From: CAZDRB01 sp964507925 | GTDB taxonomy: Bacteria; Patescibacteriota; Microgenomatia; UBA1400; UBA12108 | Assembly: GCA_964507925.1 (NCBI GenBank) | Contig: CAZDRB010000036.1 | Span: 1 to 6,655, forward strand | DNA: 6,655 bases | Reading direction: 5' to 3' | Part shown: in pieces, positions 1-5,415 of the stretch | Layout of the letters: every line of letters begins with the position of its first letter | Numbering within the stretch: the first letter of the stretch is position 1 | The notes under the pieces: generated by a model | Database searches by the model: none | Told to the model about the DNA's origin: nothing | The model's input: the letters and a program-made list of their open reading frames with translations, nothing else | Made by a program: the position numbers and the translations under genes

Positions 1-141
1 ATATTGGTACTTATCCTAGATCTCGTGATCGCCGATTCCAAAAAAATCTCCCGTCGTGTCGGCAATAACCTCGCCCATCTTATTTTTATCAACTTTGTCC
101 TTCTCGCAACCACTTTAGTAAACGCCGGAAGGATCATGTAG
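1..141 (+). CDS. C-terminal end of an unrecognised membrane protein (5' truncated)
   Basis: Frame 1 is open from the first base to a TAG at 139-141, giving 46 residues; the start lies upstream of the window. Two hydrophobic stretches (about residues 1-11 and 25-41) flank a short basic polar loop containing DSKKISRRVGNN, which looks like the end of a helix, a cytoplasmic loop by the positive-inside rule, and a final membrane helix. No catalytic motif or recognisable family signature is visible in what remains. The next small membrane gene starts 1 nt after the stop, and its Shine-Dalgarno sequence lies inside this gene, so the two are probably co-transcribed and translationally coupled. I do not recognise the family and assign no function. 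Confidence 0.6.
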   Translation: MLVLILDLVIADSKKISRRVGNNLAHLIFINFVLLATTLVNAGRIM

Positions 142-142
142 T

Positions 143-388
143 ATGAAAAAGAATAATCTGGACTACACGCTTCTTGTCCTTTCATCAGCTCTTTACCTGG
201 GAACGGTCGTTTATCTCCGGGGCAATCCCTACTATGTCCTCGCAAGCTCCGGCCTATTCGCCTTAACTTACTTTTTCTGGGGCATTTTTCACCATCTGCG
301 TACCAGCACTTTTCACGCACGGATTATGCTAGAATATTTTCTTGTCGCCCTACTTGGGCTGGTCGTAGTCAGTACATTAGTTGTATAG
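143..388 (+). CDS. Small three-helix membrane protein, unknown function
   Basis: The product is 81 residues with three predicted membrane helices at about 8-25, 29-50 and 62-81. It has a short basic start (MKKNN), a tight turn with RGNPYY between helices 1 and 2, and an aromatic and histidine-rich segment (YFFWGIFHHLRTSTFHAR, residues 43-60) between helices 2 and 3. The purine-rich GGAAGGA at 127-133 sits 9 nt before the ATG and supports the start. The gene begins 1 nt after the upstream membrane gene and its TAG stop overlaps the Shine-Dalgarno of rmlA, so it probably belongs to the same transcript. The H50, H51 and H58 cluster near the membrane surface could bind a metal or a partner, but this is speculation. 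I do not recognise the family. Confidence 0.75.
   Translation: MKKNNLDYTLLVLSSALYLGTVVYLRGNPYYVLASSGLFALTYFFWGIFHHLRTSTFHARIMLEYFLVALLGLVVVSTLVV
327..335 (+). promoter_or_regulatory. Weak candidate extended -10 promoter for rmlA
   Basis: TG-C-TAGAAT at 327-335 matches an extended -10 element (TGnTATAAT with one mismatch in the hexamer). It would start RNA near 342, about 57 nt before the rmlA ATG. The best -35 resemblance, TTTTCA at 310-315, is only 14 nt away, which is too short for a normal promoter. The site lies inside the coding sequence of the upstream gene, so it may be chance. Confidence 0.2.
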
Positions 389-393
389 GAGGT
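387..393 (+). promoter_or_regulatory. Strong Shine-Dalgarno of rmlA overlapping the upstream stop codon
   Basis: AGGAGGT at 387-393 is a full match to the anti-Shine-Dalgarno core and is 5 nt from the ATG at 399. Its first two bases are the last two bases of the TAG stop (386-388) of the small membrane gene, so terminating ribosomes sit on the rmlA initiation site. This is the strongest ribosome binding site in the window. Confidence 0.85.
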
Positions 394-398
394 AGTTT

Positions 399-1184
399 AT
401 GAAGGGTGTAATTTTAGCTGGTGGCAAGGGCTCACGTCTCTATCCTTTGACCTACGCAACCAACAAACATCTCCTCCCAATCTATGATCAGCCGATGATC
501 TATTACCCCATCCAGACTCTCGTTTCTGCAGGCATTTCCGAGGTTTTGATCGTGACTGGCGACATCCACGCAGGCCACTTTATCAACGTCATCAAAAACG
601 GCAAAGAACTGGGACTTACACACGTTGAGTATGCCTATCAAGAGGGAGGATCAGCAGGCATCGCAGATGCCCTCAAATACGCCGAGGACTTTGCTGACGG
701 CGAGTCAATTGCCGTTATCCTCGGAGACAATACTACAGACGCTAACATCGCTCCAGCGGTCAAGAAATTCGAGGAGAGTGGTGGGGGAGCTATGGTGTTT
801 CTCAAAAAAGTCATTGACCCTGAGCGCTTTGGTAATCCCGTCTTTGACAAAAGCGACGAAAGCAAAATCATAAACATTATCGAAAAACCCAAAGTTCCAG
901 TTTCTCCATATGCCGTTACAGGACTATATTTTTATGACTCAAAAGTCTACGACATCATCCGCTCGCTCAAACCCTCTGACCGCGGAGAGCTTGAGATCAC
1001 CGACGTCAACAATGCCTATATCAAAGAGGGTAGGATGACCTGGGAAGAGCTCAAGGGATTCTGGTCTGATGCCGGGACTTTTCACTCGCTCTTCCGCTCG
1101 AGTAGGTACTGGGCACAGAAGCGACTAGGGATTGAGTACAAATCCATCGTCGCCGGCAACGCTGTTCCCGAGCCAAAGTCTTGA
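399..1184 (+). CDS. rmlA: Glucose-1-phosphate thymidylyltransferase, short form (RmlA/RfbA)
   Basis: The product (261 residues) should join dTTP and glucose-1-phosphate to make dTDP-glucose plus pyrophosphate in the cytoplasm, the first step of dTDP-deoxysugar synthesis. The N-terminal nucleotide-binding signature is LAGGKGSRLYPLT (6-18), followed by K23 in NKHLLPIYD. The metal-binding LGDN is at 108-111 (D110), E162-K163-P164 contacts the sugar phosphate in the family, YAVTGLYFYD is at 171-180, GELEITDVN at 196-204, and WSDAGT at 222-227 supplies the second metal Asp (D224). It is shorter than the roughly 290-residue RmlA with a regulatory C-terminal region, so feedback control by dTDP-rhamnose may differ. 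The loop after LGDN reads TTDAN instead of the usual IFYG-like sequence, and FGNPVFD replaces YGVVEFD. The exact base and sugar are therefore inferred; another sugar-1-phosphate nucleotidyltransferase is possible. Its usual partners rmlB and rmlD lie 3.2 kb downstream. Confidence 0.9.
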   Translation: MKGVILAGGKGSRLYPLTYATNKHLLPIYDQPMIYYPIQTLVSAGISEVLIVTGDIHAGHFINVIKNGKELGLTHVEYAYQEGGSAGIADALKYAEDFADGESIAVILGDNTTDANIAPAVKKFEESGGGAMVFLKKVIDPERFGNPVFDKSDESKIINIIEKPKVPVSPYAVTGLYFYDSKVYDIIRSLKPSDRGELEITDVNNAYIKEGRMTWEELKGFWSDAGTFHSLFRSSRYWAQKRLGIEYKSIVAGNAVPEPKS

Positions 1185-1215
1185 CACTACCCGTAAAATA
1201 TCCGAAGATAGGTTT

Positions 1216-2373
1216 ATGCAACCACTTGCGGATCGGCAACGTCCTAGTTCCCTCAAAACTTTTATTGGACAAGAACATCTTGTTGGCAAAGGTGCTCCGC
1301 TCAGGCGAGTCATAGAGTCTGGTCACCTGCACTCCATGCTGTTTTGGGGTCCGCCAGGATGCGGTAAGACAACACTCGCCAAAATTATTGCCAGCTCAGT
1401 CGGCGCCAAGTTCTACTATCTCTCGGCAGTTTCCGCCAAAAAAGACGATATCAGATCAATTGTCGAGCAAAACGAGCCAGGTAGCTCGGCAATCTTGTTT
1501 CTGGACGAGATCCATCGCTTTAACAAGTCTCAGCAGGATTATCTCTTGCCCCATGTCGAGTCCGGTGTCCTGACCTTGATCGGCGCAACTACGGAAAACC
1601 CGAGCTTCGAGGTCATCGGACCACTCCTATCTCGTTGTCAGGTTTATGTCCTCAAGCCCCACTCCGAGGCCGAGATCAAATCAATCATCACCTCAGGAGC
1701 CAAAACACTTAAGCTCAAGCTAGACAAAGGAGCGCTCGATTTTCTCTCAACTTTTGCAAGTGGCGACGCTCGCAAGGCTTTAAACGTTCTAGATAATACC
1801 TCGTCCCTACAAGGTGAGACCTTGAAGATAATTACGAAAGACTTGTTAATCTCGACACTACAATCGCCCTACCTCCGCTACGACCAGGCAGGGGACGAAC
1901 ACTACGATACAATTTCAGCTTTTATCAAGAGTATGCGTGCCGGACAAGTTGACGCTGCTCTCTACTACCTGGCCCGTATGGTCGAGGCCGGTGAGGATCC
2001 GCTCTTTATCGCCCGTCGGATGGTGATCTTTGCCTCAGAAGATATTGGCGTCGCGGTTCCGACCGCACTAGTTGTTGCCAACGCCGTCTTTCGTGCCTGT
2101 GAGACAATTGGATATCCAGAATGTGCAATCAATTTGGCTCACGGAGTGACCTATCTTGCACAGTGTAAAAAGTCTCGGGTCAGCTACGACGCGCTGCAGC
2201 TGGCCAAAGAGGATGTCGCAAGATACGGTAATCTGCCGATCCCGCTCAAAGTGAGAAATGCTCCCACCAAGCTCATGAAAGACCTCGACTACGGCAAAGG
2301 CTATAATATGCGCGACACTGAGAGTTTCTTGCCTGACAAACTTAAAAACAAAAAATATCTAAAAAATAAGTAA
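1216..2373 (+). CDS. rarA: Replication-associated recombination protein A, AAA+ ATPase (RarA/MgsA)
   Basis: This clamp-loader-like ATPase acts at stalled or damaged replication forks and is known in other bacteria to interact with single-strand binding protein. From the ATG at 1216 the product is 385 residues: QPLADRQRP start motif (2-10), Walker A GPPGCGKT (45-52), Walker B ILFLDEIH (93-100), sensor 1 GATTENPSF (123-131), sensor 2 GDARKALN (183-190), then the C-terminal oligomerisation part with AGDEHYD (225-231), ASEDIG (273-278) and RNAPTKLMK (347-355). The frame is open further up, to a TTG at 1132 inside rmlA. I reject that start because the extension overlaps rmlA by 53 nt and RarA homology begins at MQPLADRQRP. 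The ATG has only a weak ribosome site (AGG at 1210-1212, GAAG at 1204-1207). The gap to rmlA is 31 nt. The glycosylase gene follows 2 nt after the stop, suggesting one repair transcript. Confidence 0.93.
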   Translation: MQPLADRQRPSSLKTFIGQEHLVGKGAPLRRVIESGHLHSMLFWGPPGCGKTTLAKIIASSVGAKFYYLSAVSAKKDDIRSIVEQNEPGSSAILFLDEIHRFNKSQQDYLLPHVESGVLTLIGATTENPSFEVIGPLLSRCQVYVLKPHSEAEIKSIITSGAKTLKLKLDKGALDFLSTFASGDARKALNVLDNTSSLQGETLKIITKDLLISTLQSPYLRYDQAGDEHYDTISAFIKSMRAGQVDAALYYLARMVEAGEDPLFIARRMVIFASEDIGVAVPTALVVANAVFRACETIGYPECAINLAHGVTYLAQCKKSRVSYDALQLAKEDVARYGNLPIPLKVRNAPTKLMKDLDYGKGYNMRDTESFLPDKLKNKKYLKNK

Positions 2374-2375
2374 CT

Positions 2376-2942
2376 ATGAATCCCTACTCTCACCTGACAA
2401 AAGATCCTGTTATGGCAAACTTGATCAACAAATTTGGTGAGCTCGAGGTCAAGCCAAGTGGGGTCGATCCCTTTACCGACCTCGTGGACTCAATCGTATC
2501 TCAGCAGTTATCAATCAAGGCCGCAAGGACAATTTTTGGCCGCTTCAAAGAACTTCTCAAAAAATATCCCTTCGATCCACAAGAAATATTGGATCTCGAT
2601 ACCGAGCTAGCTCGAAGTGCGGGTGTCTCATACGCCAAAATCAGCTACGCCAAAAACATCGCCCAGGCTGTCAAGGTTGGTGAGCTAGACTTTGGTCAGT
2701 TTCCCGAGCTCAGTGACCAGGAGATCAAAGATAAGCTCATCAAGATCAAGGGAGTTGGTCCCTGGACTGCCGAGATGTTTTTGATTTTTACCCTTGGTCG
2801 TCCCGATGTTTTCTCAGATGGCGACTTGGGTTTAAAGAACGCGATTAAAAAACTCTATCCCCAAGGAGTTAATCCGGCTCTCTGGCGTCCATACACGAGC
2901 TATGCCTGTCTCTATCTATGGAAAAGTCTGGACAATGCCTAG
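2376..2942 (+). CDS. DNA-3-methyladenine glycosylase, AlkA/Mag type (HhH-GPD superfamily)
   Basis: The product (188 residues) should remove alkylated purines from DNA by cutting the base-sugar bond, starting base excision repair. Family features are IVSQQLSIKAA (40-50), the helix-hairpin-helix LIKIKGVGPWTAE (121-133), the glycine/proline loop and catalytic acid region DVFSDGDLGLK (144-154) with D150 as the expected catalytic Asp, and the closing RPYTSYACLYLWKSLD (171-186) typical of Mag-type enzymes. There is no Cys cluster for an iron-sulfur centre and no catalytic Lys in the hairpin (W130-T131 instead), which argues against Nth and OGG1. It lacks the N-terminal domain of E. coli AlkA (282 residues) and resembles compact yeast Mag-like enzymes. 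It starts 2 nt after rarA with no clear Shine-Dalgarno, so translation is probably coupled to rarA. Alkylated-base specificity is inferred from family. Confidence 0.88.
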   Translation: MNPYSHLTKDPVMANLINKFGELEVKPSGVDPFTDLVDSIVSQQLSIKAARTIFGRFKELLKKYPFDPQEILDLDTELARSAGVSYAKISYAKNIAQAVKVGELDFGQFPELSDQEIKDKLIKIKGVGPWTAEMFLIFTLGRPDVFSDGDLGLKNAIKKLYPQGVNPALWRPYTSYACLYLWKSLDNA

Positions 2943-2956
2943 TCTGATGCTATACT
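2929..2956 (+). promoter_or_regulatory. Promoter for the SurA-N / metalloprotease unit
   Basis: TGGACA (2929-2934, five of six matches to TTGACA) is separated by 16 nt from an extended -10, TG-C-TATACT (2948-2956, five of six matches to TATAAT). RNA would start near 2963, giving a leader of about 29 nt that contains AGGAGA (2981-2986) 5 nt before the ATG at 2992. The 49-nt gap is the widest in the window. The -35 lies within the last codons of the glycosylase gene. This is the best sigma-70-type promoter I can see here. Confidence 0.6.
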
Positions 2957-2967
2957 CTATAAGAGTA
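2953..2967 (+). repeat. Perfect inverted repeat over the -10/start site (operator-like)
   Basis: TACTCT-ATA-AGAGTA is a perfect 6-bp inverted repeat with a 3-nt centre, covering the right half of the -10 box and the predicted transcription start. That position suits a repressor operator. The alternative is a weak intrinsic terminator for the repair genes, because TTTTTATT follows at 2973-2980, but the stem has only two GC pairs and is 5 nt from the T run, so I consider that less likely. Confidence 0.4.
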
Positions 2968-2991
2968 GATAATTTTTATTAGGAGATTTTT

Positions 2992-3678
2992 ATGCCAAAA
3001 GCTAAATCAGTTACCAAAAAAACTACCCGCAAAACAACCAGAAAAACGAGCAAGGTGGCAACTCCTGCGCCCGAAATGGTCATGACTACAGCGCCTTCCA
3101 AAATGCCAAGCAACAAGATCTTGAGTCTCTCCCTGATCACGCTCGCAATCGCACTTCTTGTCTACAAGTTTGGTCCCTGGCTGGTTCCTGCGGTCATCGA
3201 TTACCGCCCGGTCACTAGATTCGAGATCTGGTCAAGGCTCGAAAAAAGCTACGGTGATCAGGCTCTTGAGGACTTGGTCAACGAAAAAACTCTCGACCGC
3301 GCTATCGCGGGAGCCAAAGTCAAGGTTTCTGATGACAAGGTGAGCGAGCAACTTGCCGCACTCGAAACACAGTTTGAGTCGACTGGCGGCCTTGACAAAG
3401 CTCTCACTGAGCGTGGGATGAAGCGCTCTGATCTCATCAAACAAATCAAGACTCAACTCGCAGTCGAAGAGCTTCTCGCAGACAAAATCACGCCGTCTGA
3501 GGAGGAGATCATGGCTCAGTACGAATCCGGCAAAGCCAGTTTGTACCAAGGTAAGACTTTCGAAGAAGTCAAAGAGAGTATCACCGAAGAGCTTAGACAA
3601 GCCAAGCTTCGTGATGAGTTTCTTGCCTGGTTCGCCACTGTCAAGACAGACATCAAGGTCAAGTCATTCGGGCTATAA
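2992..3678 (+). CDS. Membrane-anchored SurA-N-like chaperone domain protein without a PPIase domain
   Basis: The 228-residue product starts with a very basic, low-complexity tail (KKTTRKTTRKTSK at 9-21), a Pro/Met/Thr linker, then one hydrophobic helix (about 43-58) acting as an uncleaved signal anchor; no lipobox is seen. The outer part begins with VIDYRPVTRFEIWSRLEKSYG (68-88, in pieces) and LEDLVNEKTLDRA (92-104), a pattern of the SurA/PrsA N-terminal chaperone fold, followed by charged helices to about 185 and the closing FEEVKESITEEL-type helix that normally follows the parvulin domain. Only about 12-15 residues lie between the ITPSEEEI helix (166-173) and FEEVK, so the roughly 90-residue parvulin isomerase domain is absent. 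I infer a holdase for exported proteins, without prolyl isomerase activity. It has its own promoter and a good Shine-Dalgarno (2981-2986), and lies 7 nt before the membrane protease candidate. Confidence 0.75.
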   Translation: MPKAKSVTKKTTRKTTRKTSKVATPAPEMVMTTAPSKMPSNKILSLSLITLAIALLVYKFGPWLVPAVIDYRPVTRFEIWSRLEKSYGDQALEDLVNEKTLDRAIAGAKVKVSDDKVSEQLAALETQFESTGGLDKALTERGMKRSDLIKQIKTQLAVEELLADKITPSEEEIMAQYESGKASLYQGKTFEEVKESITEELRQAKLRDEFLAWFATVKTDIKVKSFGL

Positions 3679-3679
3679 T
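3674..3679 (+). promoter_or_regulatory. Candidate -10 box for a leaderless transcript of the HELSH protein gene
   Basis: A perfect TATAAT overlaps the stop codon of the preceding gene. Its last T would be position -7 of a transcript starting at 3686, which is the A of the ATG. No Shine-Dalgarno lies before this ATG, in line with leaderless initiation. Against it, no -35 match is found at 15-19 nt spacing and there is no TG extension. The same octamer GCTATAAT also occurs inside rarA (2300-2307), so chance is possible. Confidence 0.3.
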
Positions 3680-3683
3680 TGAG

Positions 3684-3700
3684 CCATGACTCTGTCATGG
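3684..3700 (+). repeat. Perfect hairpin enclosing the start codon
   Basis: CCATGAC-TCT-GTCATGG is a perfect 7-bp inverted repeat with a 3-nt loop. The left arm contains the ATG of the next gene (3686-3688). In RNA it could hide the start codon; in DNA it could be a protein site. The ATG in the right arm (3697-3699) is out of frame. Confidence 0.5.
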
Positions 3701-4387
3701 GCGATAGCAGGATTTGTCTTTTTAATCATTGTTCTCTCTAGCTTGCGCACTCGCCTTGTCTACGAGATCTCGGGAACTAGCCTCCTCTTGTTTGGTTCCA
3801 CTAGACCTGGTTTACTAATCTATAGCCTGTTTTTCTTGCCTGGCACAATCATCCACGAACTCTCGCACTGGTTGGTAGCCGAGATCCTTCAGGTCAGAAC
3901 CGGCGAGATCAAGATCTTTCCTGATCTTGAAAAATCCGGGAATAGGCAAATGCTTGGCTCGGTTGCAACTTCAAAGACAGACCCTTTTCGGGGCTTCTTG
4001 ATTGGGATTGCCCCGTTTCTATCTGGTCTTGGTATCATCTTAGTCCTCGGGAGATTGCTAATCACAGAGTGGTCAAGCTTCTCCTTCTGGAAAATCGCGC
4101 TCATAGTCTACGGGATCATCGTGATGGGCAACAGCATGATGACCTCCAAAGAGGATAGACGCACCTGGCCAGGAATTATTGTAATCACAATCCTGCTCTA
4201 TATAGTCCTCGACAATCTTGGGCTTAAGATAACTTTTTCTGGAGAGTCATGGTTAAAAGACTCGTTTACTAGTCTCAACCTAGTTTTGGGCGTGACTACT
4301 GGGCTCAATCTTGTTATGATAGGGGGGTCGCTCTCACTCAGAAAGCTTGCCGAGCACATGACTAAAAAACGAGTAGTTAGAAAATAG
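3686..4387 (+). CDS. Multi-pass membrane protein with HELSH zinc motif, putative M50-like metalloprotease
   Basis: The product has 233 residues and about six hydrophobic segments (roughly 4-19, 42-66, 103-125, 132-150, 160-178, 195-214). H57-E58-L59-S60-H61 fits HExxH inside the second segment, preceded by FLPGTIIH and followed by WLVAEILQVRTGEI, resembling site-2-protease type (M50) enzymes where the zinc site is within the membrane. A conserved-looking loop holds GSVATSKTDPFRGFLIG (91-107). The classical third-ligand motif NxxPxxxxDG is not present; the best candidates are E156 or D157 in GNSMMTSKEDRR (148-159). I infer a zinc membrane protease, or a structural relative, but activity and substrate are unknown. 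It lies 7 nt after the SurA-N gene and 11 nt before rmlB. It has no Shine-Dalgarno; initiation may be leaderless or by coupling. Confidence 0.7.
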   Translation: MTLSWAIAGFVFLIIVLSSLRTRLVYEISGTSLLLFGSTRPGLLIYSLFFLPGTIIHELSHWLVAEILQVRTGEIKIFPDLEKSGNRQMLGSVATSKTDPFRGFLIGIAPFLSGLGIILVLGRLLITEWSSFSFWKIALIVYGIIVMGNSMMTSKEDRRTWPGIIVITILLYIVLDNLGLKITFSGESWLKDSFTSLNLVLGVTTGLNLVMIGGSLSLRKLAEHMTKKRVVRK

Positions 4388-4392
4388 GAGAT
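4386..4392 (+). promoter_or_regulatory. Shine-Dalgarno of rmlB overlapping the upstream stop codon
   Basis: AGGAGAT at 4386-4392 shares its first two bases with the TAG stop (4385-4387) of the HELSH protein gene and lies 6 nt before the ATG at 4399. The arrangement is the same as before rmlA (TAGGAG in both), supporting the start and coupling of rmlB to the upstream gene. Confidence 0.8.
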
Positions 4393-4398
4393 CAATTT

Positions 4399-5412
4399 AT
4401 GAAGTTAATGGTTGCAGGCGGAGCCGGTTTTATCGGCTCAAACTTTATTCACTACATGTTGGAGACCCATCCTGATTACGAGATCGTGAACTATGACAAG
4501 CTTACCTACGCTGGCAACCTCGACAACCTCAAGGCAGTCGAAAATAACCCTCGTTATCACTTTGAACAAGGCGACATTACGGATCTTGAGAGAGTCAACG
4601 AAGTTATCAAAAAACACGGGATAACCCACCTCATCAATTTTGCGGCCGAAACTCACGTAGACCGCTCGATTCATGGTGGGATCAAGGATTTTGTCTTAAC
4701 TAACTCCCTCGGAGTCCAGATGCTCCTCGACGCAGTGCGCGCGAACAAGATTGTCCGCATGGTCAATGTCTCAACCGACGAGGTTTACGGCGCACTCGGC
4801 CTAGACGAGGATCGCAAGTTCACCGAGGACACGCCTGTTATGCCCAACATGCCCTACGCCGCCGCCAAGGCTGGAGGGGACCTCATGTGTCACGCCTATT
4901 GGGTTACTCACAAAACGCCGGTTATAGTCACGCACTGCAGCAACAACTACGGCCCCTACCAATTCCCCGAAAAGCTCATTCCTTTTTTTATCTTTAAGGC
5001 CATGAACAATGAGCCAGTCCCTGTCTACGGCGACGGTCTCAACGTGCGGGACTGGATCCACGCTCTCGACCACGCCTCAGCGCTCGATCTCCTGTTGCAC
5101 AAAGGGGTAGACGGGGAGGTCTACAACATCGGCGTCGACAACGAAAGAAACAATCTCGAGATCACCAAAATGATTCTCGGAATTCTTGGTAAGCCAGAAA
5201 GTCTCATGACCTATGTCGAGGACAGGCCAGGGCACGACCGTCGCTACGCAATCGATTCAACCAAGATTTTGGCGCTCGGTTGGCAACCCAAGTACACTCG
5301 CGAGATGTTTGAGACTGGACTCCGCGAAACAGTACAGTGGTACCTAGACAATTCTGCCTGGGTCGAGAAGATCCGCGCGAGGATGTCCGAGATTAATCAG
5401 CACATAAAATAA
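4399..5412 (+). CDS. rmlB: dTDP-glucose 4,6-dehydratase (RmlB/RfbB)
   Basis: The enzyme turns dTDP-glucose into dTDP-4-keto-6-deoxy-glucose with bound NAD+, in the cytoplasm. The 337-residue length fits the family. Visible signatures are the Rossmann motif GGAGFIGSN (7-15), NYDKLTYAGN (31-40), AAETHVDRSI (82-91), the active-site STDEVYG (125-131) with T126, D127 and E128, the YxxxK pair Y153 and K157, SNNYGPYQFPEKLIP (181-195), DGLNVRDWI (212-220) and RPGHDRRYAID (276-286). These are diagnostic of RmlB rather than of UDP-glucose epimerase. One small oddity is NMPYAAAKAG, where SPYSASKA is usual. It has a good Shine-Dalgarno and should act on the product of RmlA. The cupin gene follows 3 nt after the stop. 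Confidence 0.96.
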   Translation: MKLMVAGGAGFIGSNFIHYMLETHPDYEIVNYDKLTYAGNLDNLKAVENNPRYHFEQGDITDLERVNEVIKKHGITHLINFAAETHVDRSIHGGIKDFVLTNSLGVQMLLDAVRANKIVRMVNVSTDEVYGALGLDEDRKFTEDTPVMPNMPYAAAKAGGDLMCHAYWVTHKTPVIVTHCSNNYGPYQFPEKLIPFFIFKAMNNEPVPVYGDGLNVRDWIHALDHASALDLLLHKGVDGEVYNIGVDNERNNLEITKMILGILGKPESLMTYVEDRPGHDRRYAIDSTKILALGWQPKYTREMFETGLRETVQWYLDNSAWVEKIRARMSEINQHIK

Positions 5413-5415
5413 TCT

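Noticed and set aside
1181..1199. TTGACA at 1181-1186 with TAAAAT at 1194-1199 as a rarA promoter
   Set aside because: The spacer is only 7 nt, far from the 16-18 nt needed. TAAAAT alone could act as a -10 but no -35 lies at a proper distance.
1132..1215. Upstream TTG start for rarA giving a 28-residue N-terminal extension
   Set aside because: It overlaps rmlA by 53 nt, begins with a non-ATG codon, and the extension is low-complexity; RarA similarity starts at the ATG-encoded MQPLADRQRP at 1216.
2279..2307. AAGACC-17-TATAAT inside the 3' end of rarA as a promoter for the glycosylase
   Set aside because: The bases encode the conserved LMKDLDYGKGYN block of RarA, so coding constraint explains them; the -35 has only three matches.
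2341..2370. A-rich end of rarA as a slippage or frameshift site
   Set aside because: The frame continues to a normal Lys/Asn-rich end and a stop just before the next ATG; no alternative product is supported.
3232..3600. 122-codon open frame on the minus strand within the SurA-N gene
   Set aside because: It is antisense to a well-supported gene, has no recognisable motif and its codons mirror the sense strand; a shadow frame.
5405..5410. TAAAAT just before the cupin start as another leaderless -10
   Set aside because: It has one mismatch, no -35, and lies in an A-rich gene end; coupling to rmlB across 3 nt is simpler.
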